Below the pieces are notes generated by a model that did not search any database, had not been told where the DNA came from, and was given only the letters and a program-made list of their open reading frames with translations. A stretch of DNA of 64,000 bases from an uncultured Eubacteriales bacterium (GTDB lineage: Bacteria; Bacillota; Clostridia; Christensenellales; Aristaeellaceae). The DNA lies in contig ONJM01000001.1 of NCBI GenBank assembly GCA_900318145.1, forward strand, positions 248,001 to 312,000. The letters run 5' to 3'. A program made the translations under genes and the position numbers. Below are positions 52,603-61,197 of this stretch, one piece after another (the stretch's first letter is position 1; every line of letters starts with the position of its first letter).

Positions 52603-55032
52603 TCAGATACGGATCGTGACAGCTTCACCGGTATAACGGACAACTGTTTCTTTTCCGCACATCCGACAGATGCGCAATTCTTTTTCCGCGGGCATGTTTT
52701 CCCATGTGCCTTCCCGGGCGGAAACAGTCAGTTCTCCCGACAAATCATTCCAGGTGAAGCGGATAACGGAATACTCGCCTTTCTCATATCCGTAACCGTC
52801 TCCGGCATCTTCATACAGGCTGAATGTTCCGTCCGCGCCGGGACAGACGATTACGGTCAGCGGCGGATTTGGATTTTCATTCACGTACTGCTGCACGGGA
52901 CCCAGCGGCAGAATTGCGCCGGAACGCAGGAAGACCGGCACTGTCTGAAGCGGCGCATGCACGCGGACACATTGACCGCCTGTATACTTTTCTCCGCTGT
53001 CCCAGGCGTACCAGTCCGTTCCGGCCGGCAGACACACTGTTTCCATGTCGTCCGGAACATCGACTTTCCGGCTGCCCGGCAGGTATTCCATTGGCCGGGT
53101 TACAGGCTTTACAAGCATTATGCCGCCCAGCAGCATTTCGTCATCAATCCGGTACAGGGTACGGTCCTGCGGAAAATCAAGCGCGGGGAAGCGAACCATG
53201 GGCAGACCTTCCCTGGTATAGACGGAAGCAATGGAATAGAGAAAAGGAACCAGACGGCTGCGCAGGCAGATTATTTTTTCCAGCGCGTCATACCAGGGAT
53301 CCCCTTTTTCTCCGAAGCGCCAGATTTCTCTGGGTGTGCCTGTGCCGTGGGCGCGCATCATCGGCAGGAAGGCAGCAAACTGCATCCAGCGGACAAACAG
53401 CTCACGGAATCCAAAGTCATCGACACCTTTATTGAATTCGCCCGCTCCGAACCAGGCACCGCCGAAGTCCATCGGGAAAAAGCCGCCCGCGTCCGTAGTC
53501 CAGTAATTTTCGCCCGCAGCCATAAAGTTCATGCCTTCCGGTACCTGCCGACGCAGTGTTTCCCAGGAGGAGCTTACATCACCGGACCAGGTAACGGTGG
53601 CATACCGGTGCTGCCCAGCCCAGGAAGAACGCGTCAGGTTCAGAACGCGCTTCCGGACGGATGCTTTTCGCTGGCCCTGGTAGATGCCCATGGAATGATA
53701 CAGACTGTAAAGACTGATCCGGCCGGGGTCAAGGTATTTCTTCGCTTCATCGGTGTTCAGCCTCACGCGCTCGAAAGGCTCCGGCTTGATCCGGCCGTGC
53801 CAGTCGGATTCAAAGGGTTCAGAACAATCGCACCACCAGGCGTCTACTCCGCAGCGGAACAATCCTTCATCCGCCTGCTTCCAGTACAGTGCGCGGGCGC
53901 CTTCGTCAAAAGCGTTATAGATTGTACGGTTGCCGAGCATGAAGCCGTTTTCCAGCATTTCTTCGCGGTTTTCATTCCTGTCTCCCTGCATGGACGGCCA
54001 GATTGAGATCATCATCTTTGCACCGAGCGCATGCAGTTCATCGGTCAGCGCCTTCGGATCCGGAAAACGTCCGGGGTCAAAGGTTTTGTAACCCCACTGT
54101 CCTTCCGGCCAGGACTGCCAGTCCTCCACGATTACATCCAGAGGAACCTTCCGGCGCCGGTATTCCTTTACAACGCTGATCAGTTCTTCCGCATCCCTAT
54201 AGCGCTCCTTGGACTGGACATAGCCAAAGGCATAACGGGGCAGGAGCGGCGCGGCACCGGTCAGCGCCCTGTACTGACGGTACACATCAGGACAGCCGCC
54301 TGCCATGAAATAATAATCCGCTTCGTCCGCACAGTCCGCCCAGAGATAGGATCCCGCAGCGTCGTCATGGAAAATCATCAGGCAGCCCATATCAAACAGG
54401 ATGCCCCAGCCCTTTGCGGAAACCAGGAAGGGAACAACCGCTTTCATATTATGCTGATACAGATCTCTTGTTTTTCCCCGCAGGCTGCCATACCCTTCCT
54501 CATGGGAGCCGAGGCCGTAAAGCGCCTCATCCGGATCAAAATCGAAACTTATTTTAGCTGTATAGGCACGGCGTGCTTCAAAAGTTTCATAATCATCCGC
54601 GGAAGCGCGTACGCCATCCACGCTTTCAGAATAGCGGATCTGCGCGTCCCGGGAAAACCGGTTGACCATCACAGGCTTTTCTTCAAGCACACAAGGTCGT
54701 TTTTCCTGTTCCCGGAGGATTACGCTTCCGGACTTGTCCAGGAAAGCAATACTGCCGGTTTCCTTTGCGACCCGGACCCTGACATTCCCGCAGTCTGCCA
54801 GATATTCACTGGCGGTTTCCGTTACGCAGCATGTTCCGGGAGCTGCGGAAACAACCACAGGGCTTTCCGAGTCCAGGAAAGCATCCCGCAGCGTGCGGGT
54901 GATCCGTACAGCGCCGCAGGAAAGAGAAGCTACCCGAAGACGCAGAATCTCCGGCGGGCATCCCGGGCGGGTGGGAATCGGAAAAAGAAATTCAGCGGCG
55001 TTTTCCGAGATTATATTCATTTTATTGACCAT
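52603..55032 (-). CDS. GH31 alpha-glycosidase, alpha-xylosidase-like, cytosolic
   Basis: An 809-residue enzyme without signal peptide; AAAGGAG lies nine bases before the ATG. An N-terminal beta-sandwich (about 1-240) with ALYGLGSHEEGYG precedes the barrel, which opens with PRYAFGYVQSKERY. The nucleophile Asp is in DAWWCDCSEPFE (about 402) and the acid/base Asp in VTWSGDVSSSWETL (about 485). The WWxDxSEP form is closest to bacterial alpha-xylosidases that trim xyloglucan or related oligosaccharides. C-terminal beta domains follow (EYLPGSRKVDVP, YEDAGDGYGYEKGEY). Alpha-glucosidase activity cannot be excluded. Confidence 0.92.
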   Translation of the reverse strand: MVNKMNIISENAAEFLFPIPTRPGCPPEILRLRVASLSCGAVRITRTLRDAFLDSESPVVVSAAPGTCCVTETASEYLADCGNVRVRVAKETGSIAFLDKSGSVILREQEKRPCVLEEKPVMVNRFSRDAQIRYSESVDGVRASADDYETFEARRAYTAKISFDFDPDEALYGLGSHEEGYGSLRGKTRDLYQHNMKAVVPFLVSAKGWGILFDMGCLMIFHDDAAGSYLWADCADEADYYFMAGGCPDVYRQYRALTGAAPLLPRYAFGYVQSKERYRDAEELISVVKEYRRRKVPLDVIVEDWQSWPEGQWGYKTFDPGRFPDPKALTDELHALGAKMMISIWPSMQGDRNENREEMLENGFMLGNRTIYNAFDEGARALYWKQADEGLFRCGVDAWWCDCSEPFESDWHGRIKPEPFERVRLNTDEAKKYLDPGRISLYSLYHSMGIYQGQRKASVRKRVLNLTRSSWAGQHRYATVTWSGDVSSSWETLRRQVPEGMNFMAAGENYWTTDAGGFFPMDFGGAWFGAGEFNKGVDDFGFRELFVRWMQFAAFLPMMRAHGTGTPREIWRFGEKGDPWYDALEKIICLRSRLVPFLYSIASVYTREGLPMVRFPALDFPQDRTLYRIDDEMLLGGIMLVKPVTRPMEYLPGSRKVDVPDDMETVCLPAGTDWYAWDSGEKYTGGQCVRVHAPLQTVPVFLRSGAILPLGPVQQYVNENPNPPLTVIVCPGADGTFSLYEDAGDGYGYEKGEYSVIRFTWNDLSGELTVSAREGTWENMPAEKELRICRMCGKETVVRYTGEAVTIRI

Positions 55033-55102
55033 CCGGAAGGTCTCCTTTCAGCATTGTCTTTTACTTCATATTCGTTTTGTTTCCGGCTGACCGGCGGTTT
55101 CA

Positions 55103-55924
55103 TCATACGGTATTGGGACTGGGAGCCGCTTCCGTTTCCAGACATCCGGTATATATTTTTCCTTCAGCGTGGATAAATCCCCAGGCCCGAAGACCGGAGG
55201 GGAGACGGACAAAATTACGTCCGATATCCTGCATTGAGTCCAGATCCATCAGCAACAGCAGATTACTGCCGCCCCTGTCCGGATTTCTGCGGTTGATACG
55301 CTCTTCCGTGACGCCCATCAGATAAAGGTTTTTCCGGATTTTTACATAAACCGCCGGTTCTTCGTAGATGGGATCATCCACCAGGGGCGAAGTATCTCCG
55401 TCGGGACGCCTGAGCGCCTGGGCACGGCAGAAATGATCCAGGTAGATATGCGCGTTTACAAAACCGTTGTAATAGGTCCAGGCGATTTTTTTACCTGTCA
55501 GTTCACAGGTGAAGCAGTGCCGCCGCCAGGCAAGATCCTTTCCTTCGCGCTTCACGGCGCCGAAAGTATATTCCGTCTTCGCAAGATTCGGCCGGGCCGG
55601 ATACGCCCCGAAGGTTGTGACAACCCGGGTCACCAGATCACTGTCCTCGTCGATCACCAGCACAACGCAGGTAAGCGATCCGGAGGAAGGCAGTTCATAG
55701 GCCAGCATGCGTACCGTCTCCCGAATGGTCAGGCTGCCGTAACGCAGCCACAGCGGAGAACGGTTTCCGCCGTACAGGACCAGATCTTCCCCTGTGGGGA
55801 AGGAGTACAGCTCTTCCTCACCGGAATCATAACAGATATGCAGCGAGGTGCCGGCCAGGCGGTAATCCAGGGTGCGGATAAAACGTTCGTCACCGGTAAA
55901 ATGAATGCCGTTCGCGAAAGGCAT
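55103..55924 (-). CDS. MoaF-like beta-barrel protein, paralogue 3 (divergent)
   Basis: A 273-residue cytosolic protein behind AAGGAGG. The MoaF-like plan is visible: FIRTLDYRLAGTSLHICYDSGEEELYSF, then TCVVLVIDEDSDLVTR, FTCELTGKKIAWTYYNG, AHIYLDHFCRA, YEEPAVYVKIRKNLYLMG and LLLMDLDSMQDIGRNFV. It is more distant from paralogues 1 and 2 than they are from each other. It sits between GH95 and GH31. No metal or cofactor motif is obvious. Function unknown, family by pattern. Confidence 0.73.
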   Translation of the reverse strand: MPFANGIHFTGDERFIRTLDYRLAGTSLHICYDSGEEELYSFPTGEDLVLYGGNRSPLWLRYGSLTIRETVRMLAYELPSSGSLTCVVLVIDEDSDLVTRVVTTFGAYPARPNLAKTEYTFGAVKREGKDLAWRRHCFTCELTGKKIAWTYYNGFVNAHIYLDHFCRAQALRRPDGDTSPLVDDPIYEEPAVYVKIRKNLYLMGVTEERINRRNPDRGGSNLLLLMDLDSMQDIGRNFVRLPSGLRAWGFIHAEGKIYTGCLETEAAPSPNTV

Positions 55925-55968
55925 AGGCTTTCCTCCTTCTTTGGTTCAGCGGAAAGAAATCCCAAAAC

Positions 55969-56010
55969 GGGCGTGCGCGGTTTCCCTGTCCGCAACCGGC
56001 ACGCCCTTTT
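55969..56010 (-). terminator. Intercistronic hairpin after the GH95 gene
   Basis: GGGCGTGC (55969-55976) pairs with GCACGCCC (55999-56006). On the minus strand it is followed by GTTTTGGG, so it is at best a weak terminator or a processing stem inside the operon. Confidence 0.5.
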
Positions 56011-56021
56011 CAATGTAAGGA

Positions 56022-58439
56022 TCAGAATTTCAATTCGATTTCCGCTGTTTCCCCTTCAGTGAAAATGACTTCAACATGATCGCCATCCATCGGAAGCTCT
56101 TTACCGTTCACAAAGAGCCGGCATCCCGGACGGCGGCAGCGCAGTGTAAGCGTCTGGGCTTTCCCGGACGTCAGGCTCGCATGCGCTCCATTTTCATTCC
56201 AATCCAGATGGTTCAGTTTTGCGAAGGTGTACAGCCAAACGCCGTCAATGGCGCCTTCCGCCAGACTGTCCGGAACCGCGGGCAGGAATTCCACGATACC
56301 GGGCATGCTGAATACGCTCATTTCCACCAGGAAGGCAGGTACGGCGCCCTGCAGATCCGGGAATACACCTCTGTAAGGGAAGTGGCTGGTTTGCAGGGTA
56401 CGGCGGACAAATCCATGGCAGAACAGCTGACTCAGATTCTGCTCGGCCTCCTCTTTATCCTTCAGGCGGATGGCCGTAAAGGCACGGTGGATAATGCCGT
56501 GGGCTGAGTCATCCTGCTGGCCTCTTTTCCGGTTGGAAATGATGATCGCTTCGGTCAGAGCGGGCTCGGTTTCAGGTGTAATCGCACGGCCGGGCCATAC
56601 GTCGTAATGATGGGATACATGCCGGTGATTGTAGTTTTCGTCGATGGTCGGCCAGGCCCACTCCTTCAGGCCGCCTTCACGGTCCAGCAGATAGGTGGGC
56701 AGGGAAGCCAGCTGTTCCTCCCAATGGGGAATGTTTTCCGTCTCAATTCCAAGTGTCCTGCACCCGTCGATCAGGTTGGTCAGGATTTCACGGCAGATGG
56801 CGATATCCATCACGGAATTGATGCGGGTCGGATTGATGCTGCTGCAGGTAACGGTTTCGTAACCGGGATTGGGCGTGGGGTCTTCCGGCGAGAAGGACGG
56901 ATAAAAGATGACCTTTCCGTCCGGGCCCCGGTCACAGGCATAGTCTTCGAAGAACAGCGCCATTTCCTTGTAGGCGGGAATCACGCGGTCCCGGAGGAAT
57001 TCCTTATCACCGGTTACCAGGTAATAGCCCCACAGCTCATTGTAGATCCAGCCAAGGCATCCGGTCCAGCAGTAATGGGGATAGGTACGGGAGAAATGAT
57101 AATACAGGCCGGAATCCGGATCGCAGTGGACGCTGGCAAGCAGACCTCTCGCGCCGAAGAGCAGCCGGGCGTTCGTACGGAAATCATCAAATTTCGTTTC
57201 ATAGTAACGGAAGTATACGTCCATTTCGTCGAACAGGCCGGTATTGTTTCCGGCACAAACCTGCAGGTTTGTGTTGATATTGTGCTGGCCCATCATGGGC
57301 GGCAGCGCGCCGGTTTCATAAATCTGGAAGAAACGCCCCATATCGTAGAGCTTTTCCATCAGCGTCGGATCGATTTCGTTTTCGCTGTGGGAGCGGCGGA
57401 GCAGTTCTTCACCGGACAGGACATAGTCCTCCTTCTTTCCGAGATGAATGCGGGAACGGTCCATTTTTTCGCCGATGATCCGCTGATTCGCGGCCAGCAT
57501 TCCGTCAAAGTCCGCCGGCATTTCCATCAGCTCCCGGGTAACCTGATCCGCGCAGGCGAATGTGAAATCACTCTCAAACTTAACGATTTTACTCAAAACG
57601 ATCAGTCCGTCAGCACCGGACAGGCGCACGCCCTTTTCGGTTTTTTCCGTTTTTCCGCCGGCGGGAATGAAACGGACGGCGGCTACATATCCCTTATGGC
57701 CGAATTCGGGACGGTATGCCCAGGCCAGGGTGATCAGCTGATCGGTAATATTCAATTCATGGGTACTGCCGACAAACGGCTGCTTAAACACCATGTTGCC
57801 ATGGCGGAAAGGCTTGCCGGGCAGTTCGATTTCCACATCCAGGTCCAGCAGCCCCTTCGGTGCGGTAAAGCGGTTTACAATCACTCCGCCTTCATACGCG
57901 GCGAAGCTTTCCGTACGGAAGTCTCCGCGGCTGTTGGTCCAGACGGAGGTGATCATACCGTTCTGCATATCCAGCCAACGGAGGTAATTCCGGGTATCGG
58001 GCTGCTCCGGCTGCCGGAAGGTGAGCCAGAACGCCGTGTGCAGGCGGGGAGAACCGGTCGGATACAGAATCTTGTTGTCAAAATTCATATACTTGTCGAA
58101 TCCGGCCTTTTTCTGGGCTTCGTCGATCAGCGCGTCCGTCTCTTCCGGTTTGCCTTCCAGCAGGAGTTCCCTGATGCGGGGAAGATACGGCCGCAGATCG
58201 GGCGGCAGAGGCGTTTTTTCCCAGAGGGGTTCGTAGAGCGTTTCCTGGGTATAGGACATCTCATCGCTGTAGGGACGGCCGGAGACCTGAATGCGCAGGC
58301 TGCCATTGCCGGTGATGAAATAATCGGAGGGTTCATCGGCCGGAGAGATGGAGCAGATGCTGTGCTCGGGCAGCAGCCCGGCGCGCTTTTCCGCCGGGAT
58401 ATACGGATAAGGATAGGAGAGCTTTGAATAATCAATCAT
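56022..58439 (-). CDS. GH95-family glycosidase (alpha-L-fucosidase/galactosidase type), cytosolic
   Basis: About 805 residues from ATG 58439, nine bases after GAGGG; an ATG at 58448 touches that site. There is no signal peptide. The N-terminal beta domain (about 20-270) carries the EGKPEETDALIDEAQ segment. The (alpha/alpha)6 barrel has HNINTNLQVCAGN, the catalytic glutamate region PSFSPEDPTP, RHVSHHYDVWPG and QQDDSAHGIIHRAF. The C-terminal beta domain ends in LTLRCRRPGCRLFVNGKEL. The family cleaves alpha-L-fucose or alpha-L-galactose from plant glycans. A second family member begins at the right edge. Substrate not decided. Confidence 0.85.
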   Translation of the reverse strand: MIDYSKLSYPYPYIPAEKRAGLLPEHSICSISPADEPSDYFITGNGSLRIQVSGRPYSDEMSYTQETLYEPLWEKTPLPPDLRPYLPRIRELLLEGKPEETDALIDEAQKKAGFDKYMNFDNKILYPTGSPRLHTAFWLTFRQPEQPDTRNYLRWLDMQNGMITSVWTNSRGDFRTESFAAYEGGVIVNRFTAPKGLLDLDVEIELPGKPFRHGNMVFKQPFVGSTHELNITDQLITLAWAYRPEFGHKGYVAAVRFIPAGGKTEKTEKGVRLSGADGLIVLSKIVKFESDFTFACADQVTRELMEMPADFDGMLAANQRIIGEKMDRSRIHLGKKEDYVLSGEELLRRSHSENEIDPTLMEKLYDMGRFFQIYETGALPPMMGQHNINTNLQVCAGNNTGLFDEMDVYFRYYETKFDDFRTNARLLFGARGLLASVHCDPDSGLYYHFSRTYPHYCWTGCLGWIYNELWGYYLVTGDKEFLRDRVIPAYKEMALFFEDYACDRGPDGKVIFYPSFSPEDPTPNPGYETVTCSSINPTRINSVMDIAICREILTNLIDGCRTLGIETENIPHWEEQLASLPTYLLDREGGLKEWAWPTIDENYNHRHVSHHYDVWPGRAITPETEPALTEAIIISNRKRGQQDDSAHGIIHRAFTAIRLKDKEEAEQNLSQLFCHGFVRRTLQTSHFPYRGVFPDLQGAVPAFLVEMSVFSMPGIVEFLPAVPDSLAEGAIDGVWLYTFAKLNHLDWNENGAHASLTSGKAQTLTLRCRRPGCRLFVNGKELPMDGDHVEVIFTEGETAEIELKF

Positions 58440-58470
58440 TTGTTTCATCCCTCACTCTTTATGAATTCCC

Positions 58471-58482
58471 TGTAACGTTTTC
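58471..58482. promoter_or_regulatory. Possible LacI-type or cre-like operator before GH95
   Basis: TGTAACGTTTTC has an ACGT centre as in LacI-family half-sites (compare GAAAACGTTTTC), 23 bases before the GH95 ATG at 58448. It lacks one base of the standard cre spacing. Weak. Confidence 0.25.
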
Positions 58483-58490
58483 TGTAAATT

Positions 58491-58514
58491 GCGGGGCGCC
58501 TTTCGGCGCCCCGC
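58491..58514 (-). terminator. Strong hairpin after the second binding-protein gene
   Basis: GCGGGGCGCC pairs with GGCGCCCCGC around a four-base loop, 20 bases past the binding-protein stop; the minus strand continues AATTTA. It is probably a stabilising or partial-termination stem, as after the left binding-protein gene. Confidence 0.7.
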
Positions 58515-58533
58515 GGAAAGAACCGGAAACCGA

Positions 58534-60165
58534 TCAGCGGCTCATGAAACGTTCGTAGCCGGACTGATAGGCATCAACAACCTGCTTAATGCCCATGCCC
58601 TGAACCTGTGTGAGCAGCGCATCCAGATCCTCCACAGGCTTGTTGCCTGTGATCACGTTCACGTACACTTCGGAAACAGCCGTGTTGATTTCCGTAAGAG
58701 GAGTGGTTGCATCCTGCTCTTCAATAGTCAGAGAGTATCCGGGCTTATCCAGTGCAGAGCTGCCGGCCGCATAATTCTTATGGGTCGTTATCTGATCCGG
58801 TACAACCAGGTTCATGGCGCCCCAAGCTTCGTAGCTCATGGCCTTGGGCCAGGCGCCGAGGGTGGGCAGCGCATACTTAAAGACCGCGTCGGACATCGGA
58901 TAGTCAGGATCGTTGGTGACCTTGTCGGTCCAGACATGCGTTCCGTCTTCGTTCTTGGTGTAGGATACGCCTTCAACGCCCCAGTTGATCAGCTCGCTGC
59001 CTTCTTCGGAATACAGATAGTTCAGCAGCTCCAGGCACTTGTCGATATGGCCGTTCTCCACGGCAGCGGTGGTGATAACGGTGGGCTGATTGGATCCTAC
59101 GTAGCTAACCAGCGCGTTGTCGTTATCGTAGTTGTACGGCACGCCGTCAACGCCGGTGAGCGGAACAAGACCGTAGATGCATACATCGTCGGCATTGCCG
59201 TAACCCTGGTCCTTCAGGGTCTGGCGGATACCGTCTTCCCAGGAAGCAACGCTGTCCGGGAAGCAGAAGAACACGCCGACTTTGTCGCCGGTGACTTTGG
59301 CTGCCCAGGCGTCATATTTCTGGGTGATGGCGTCTACGTCGATCAGCTTTTCGCTGTACCATTTTGCCAGGGTGGTTACATAATCCTTGAAGTTCTGGCC
59401 GCCGTTGTATTCGGTCCAGTAGGTCATCTTGTCGTTCTGGGGATCACGGTAGATGGTGTTTACTTTCAGGGAGAAAGCAGCAGCCAGGGAGTCCATGCCG
59501 GGATGGGCGGTTCCCCACCAGTTGCAGCAGGAGAAGGGAATTTCATCGTTCGGGTCGCCGTTGCCGTTGGCATCGTTATCCCGGAAGGCTTTCAGCACTT
59601 CATACAGATCATCAATGCTCTTCGGAATTTCCAGGTTCAGACGATCCAGCCAGTCCTTGCGGACCGCATAGCCCCAGTAAGCATTACGGGCCATGTTGGG
59701 CTCCCAGTGGCAGAAGGTAACGATGGAGCCGTCATCATTCACCACGCCGCGGCGTACTTCAGGATGCTCATCCAGCACTTTGAACCAGTTCGGCACTTTA
59801 TCTTTATATTCGGGAATTTCGCTGATGGGAACAATCACACCGTCTTCCACGCCGGCCAGAATGCCGCCGTTATACTGGGTGTTCCAGTCATAGAACAGCA
59901 GGTCCGGATACTTTTTGGAAGTCAGCATGGCGTTCACAGCAGTATTGTAGTCATCGCTGGAAGCGGGGCCCTGGATTTCGAGCTTGATATTCAGGCGTTC
60001 TTCCAGTGCCTGGACCCATGCGGTCTCCGCGTAAGTGGCCACCGAGTTCCGGTTCAGTTCCTGACGGTAGTAGGTAATGGTGATGGGTTCTTCATCAGCT
60101 ACCGCGCAGGGCAGTATGGCCGCCATCAGGGCAAGCGCACACAGCAGGGAAACGAGTTTCTTCAT
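58534..60165 (-). CDS. Extracellular solute-binding protein of the right sugar importer
   Basis: A 543-residue protein behind AAAGGAGG. The signal peptide spans about 1-23, with signal peptidase I cleavage after AVA (AVADEEP); the cysteine in ILPC is not in a lipobox. The mature start PITITYYRQELNRNS and the large size fit the LplA/YtcQ group that works with LplB and YtcP permeases. Conserved blocks include YPDLLFYDWN and GVEGVSYTKNEDG. It would bind oligosaccharides for the two permeases upstream in the operon. Confidence 0.88.
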   Translation of the reverse strand: MKKLVSLLCALALMAAILPCAVADEEPITITYYRQELNRNSVATYAETAWVQALEERLNIKLEIQGPASSDDYNTAVNAMLTSKKYPDLLFYDWNTQYNGGILAGVEDGVIVPISEIPEYKDKVPNWFKVLDEHPEVRRGVVNDDGSIVTFCHWEPNMARNAYWGYAVRKDWLDRLNLEIPKSIDDLYEVLKAFRDNDANGNGDPNDEIPFSCCNWWGTAHPGMDSLAAAFSLKVNTIYRDPQNDKMTYWTEYNGGQNFKDYVTTLAKWYSEKLIDVDAITQKYDAWAAKVTGDKVGVFFCFPDSVASWEDGIRQTLKDQGYGNADDVCIYGLVPLTGVDGVPYNYDNDNALVSYVGSNQPTVITTAAVENGHIDKCLELLNYLYSEEGSELINWGVEGVSYTKNEDGTHVWTDKVTNDPDYPMSDAVFKYALPTLGAWPKAMSYEAWGAMNLVVPDQITTHKNYAAGSSALDKPGYSLTIEEQDATTPLTEINTAVSEVYVNVITGNKPVEDLDALLTQVQGMGIKQVVDAYQSGYERFMSR

Positions 60166-60231
60166 GGTAAGACCTCCTTTTTATATTTGCTCATGGCTTT
60201 CAGCCATGCAGCGTACAATGGGAGAGAAGCA

Positions 60232-61182
60232 TCATCCCTTCAGGGCGCCGATCATGACGCCTTTGGTGAAATACTTCTGCAGGAAGGGATACACGCAGAT
60301 GATGGGCAGAACAGATACGATGATGGTGGAGTATTTCAGCAGCATACGGGTGGCCTGGTCCTCACCGGAACGGTTGCTGGCTCCGGAACCAGCCGCGGCG
60401 GACATATCATTGTTGATCAGGATCTGGCGCAGCACCATCTGCAGGGGCTGCTTCTTGCTGTCACGGATATACAGCAGCGCATTTGTCCAGCTGTTCCAGT
60501 ATCCAACCACGATGAACAGGCTGATGGCCGCAATGGTGGGAACGATCAGCGGAATGAGAATGCGGGTAAGGATGACGACATCGTTCGCACCGTCCAGTTC
60601 CGCGCTTTCCGTCATCTCTTTTGGCACGCCCATGATGGAAGTCCGCAGGATGATCACATAATAGGTGCTGATCAGACCGGGCAGAATCAGGGCCCACAGG
60701 GAATCGATCAGACCAAGATCGTTTACGATCAGATAGGTGGGGATCATACCGCCGCTGAAGTACATGGTGAAGACAGCCGCGAAGGTGAAGAAACTGTGCA
60801 GCATACTGTCCTTTTTGCTAAGTACGAAAGCGAACAGCAGCGAGGCGATCAGCGTGCAGGCAGTACCAACGGTGGCGAGGAACAGCGTTACCAGATAACC
60901 TGTCCAGATGGAACGGTAATTCAGAACGAACTGATAGCCCTTTAACGAAAATCCCAGCGGATGCAGGAGCAGTCCGGAATGTGAATACAGCTTCAGCGGA
61001 TTGCTCAGAGAGGCAAAAAGTACATAGAGGAAGGGATACAGGGTAATAATCATCAGGAACAGCATAAAGAGCACGTTGACGACGTCGAAAACCTTGCTGC
61101 CGGTGGAAGGCCGGCCGTAGGTCCACTGCCCTTTCCAGTGCCCGTTGTCATGCGGGTTTTTTTCGATAACCTTCTTCTTCAT
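60232..61182 (-). CDS. Carbohydrate ABC transporter permease (YtcP/MalG type)
   Basis: A 316-residue permease with six helices and a basic N-terminus (MKKKVIEKNPHDNG). The EAA loop reads MTESAELDGANDVVILTRI (about residues 215-233) and the C-terminus FLQKYFTKGVMIGALKG is diagnostic of the LplC/YtcP subfamily. It lies 15 bases after the partner permease and 66 bases before the binding protein. GGGGAGGGG lies before the ATG. Confidence 0.92.
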   Translation of the reverse strand: MKKKVIEKNPHDNGHWKGQWTYGRPSTGSKVFDVVNVLFMLFLMIITLYPFLYVLFASLSNPLKLYSHSGLLLHPLGFSLKGYQFVLNYRSIWTGYLVTLFLATVGTACTLIASLLFAFVLSKKDSMLHSFFTFAAVFTMYFSGGMIPTYLIVNDLGLIDSLWALILPGLISTYYVIILRTSIMGVPKEMTESAELDGANDVVILTRILIPLIVPTIAAISLFIVVGYWNSWTNALLYIRDSKKQPLQMVLRQILINNDMSAAAGSGASNRSGEDQATRMLLKYSTIIVSVLPIICVYPFLQKYFTKGVMIGALKG

Positions 61183-61197
61183 TGCTTTCCCCTCCCT

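Noticed and set aside
52069-54006. Plus-strand open frame of 645 codons opposite GH31
   Set aside because: GH31 catalytic motifs are intact on the minus strand; no ribosome binding site here.
58489-60945. Plus-strand open frame of 818 codons opposite the right binding protein and permease
   Set aside because: It spans two clear minus-strand genes and the gap between them.
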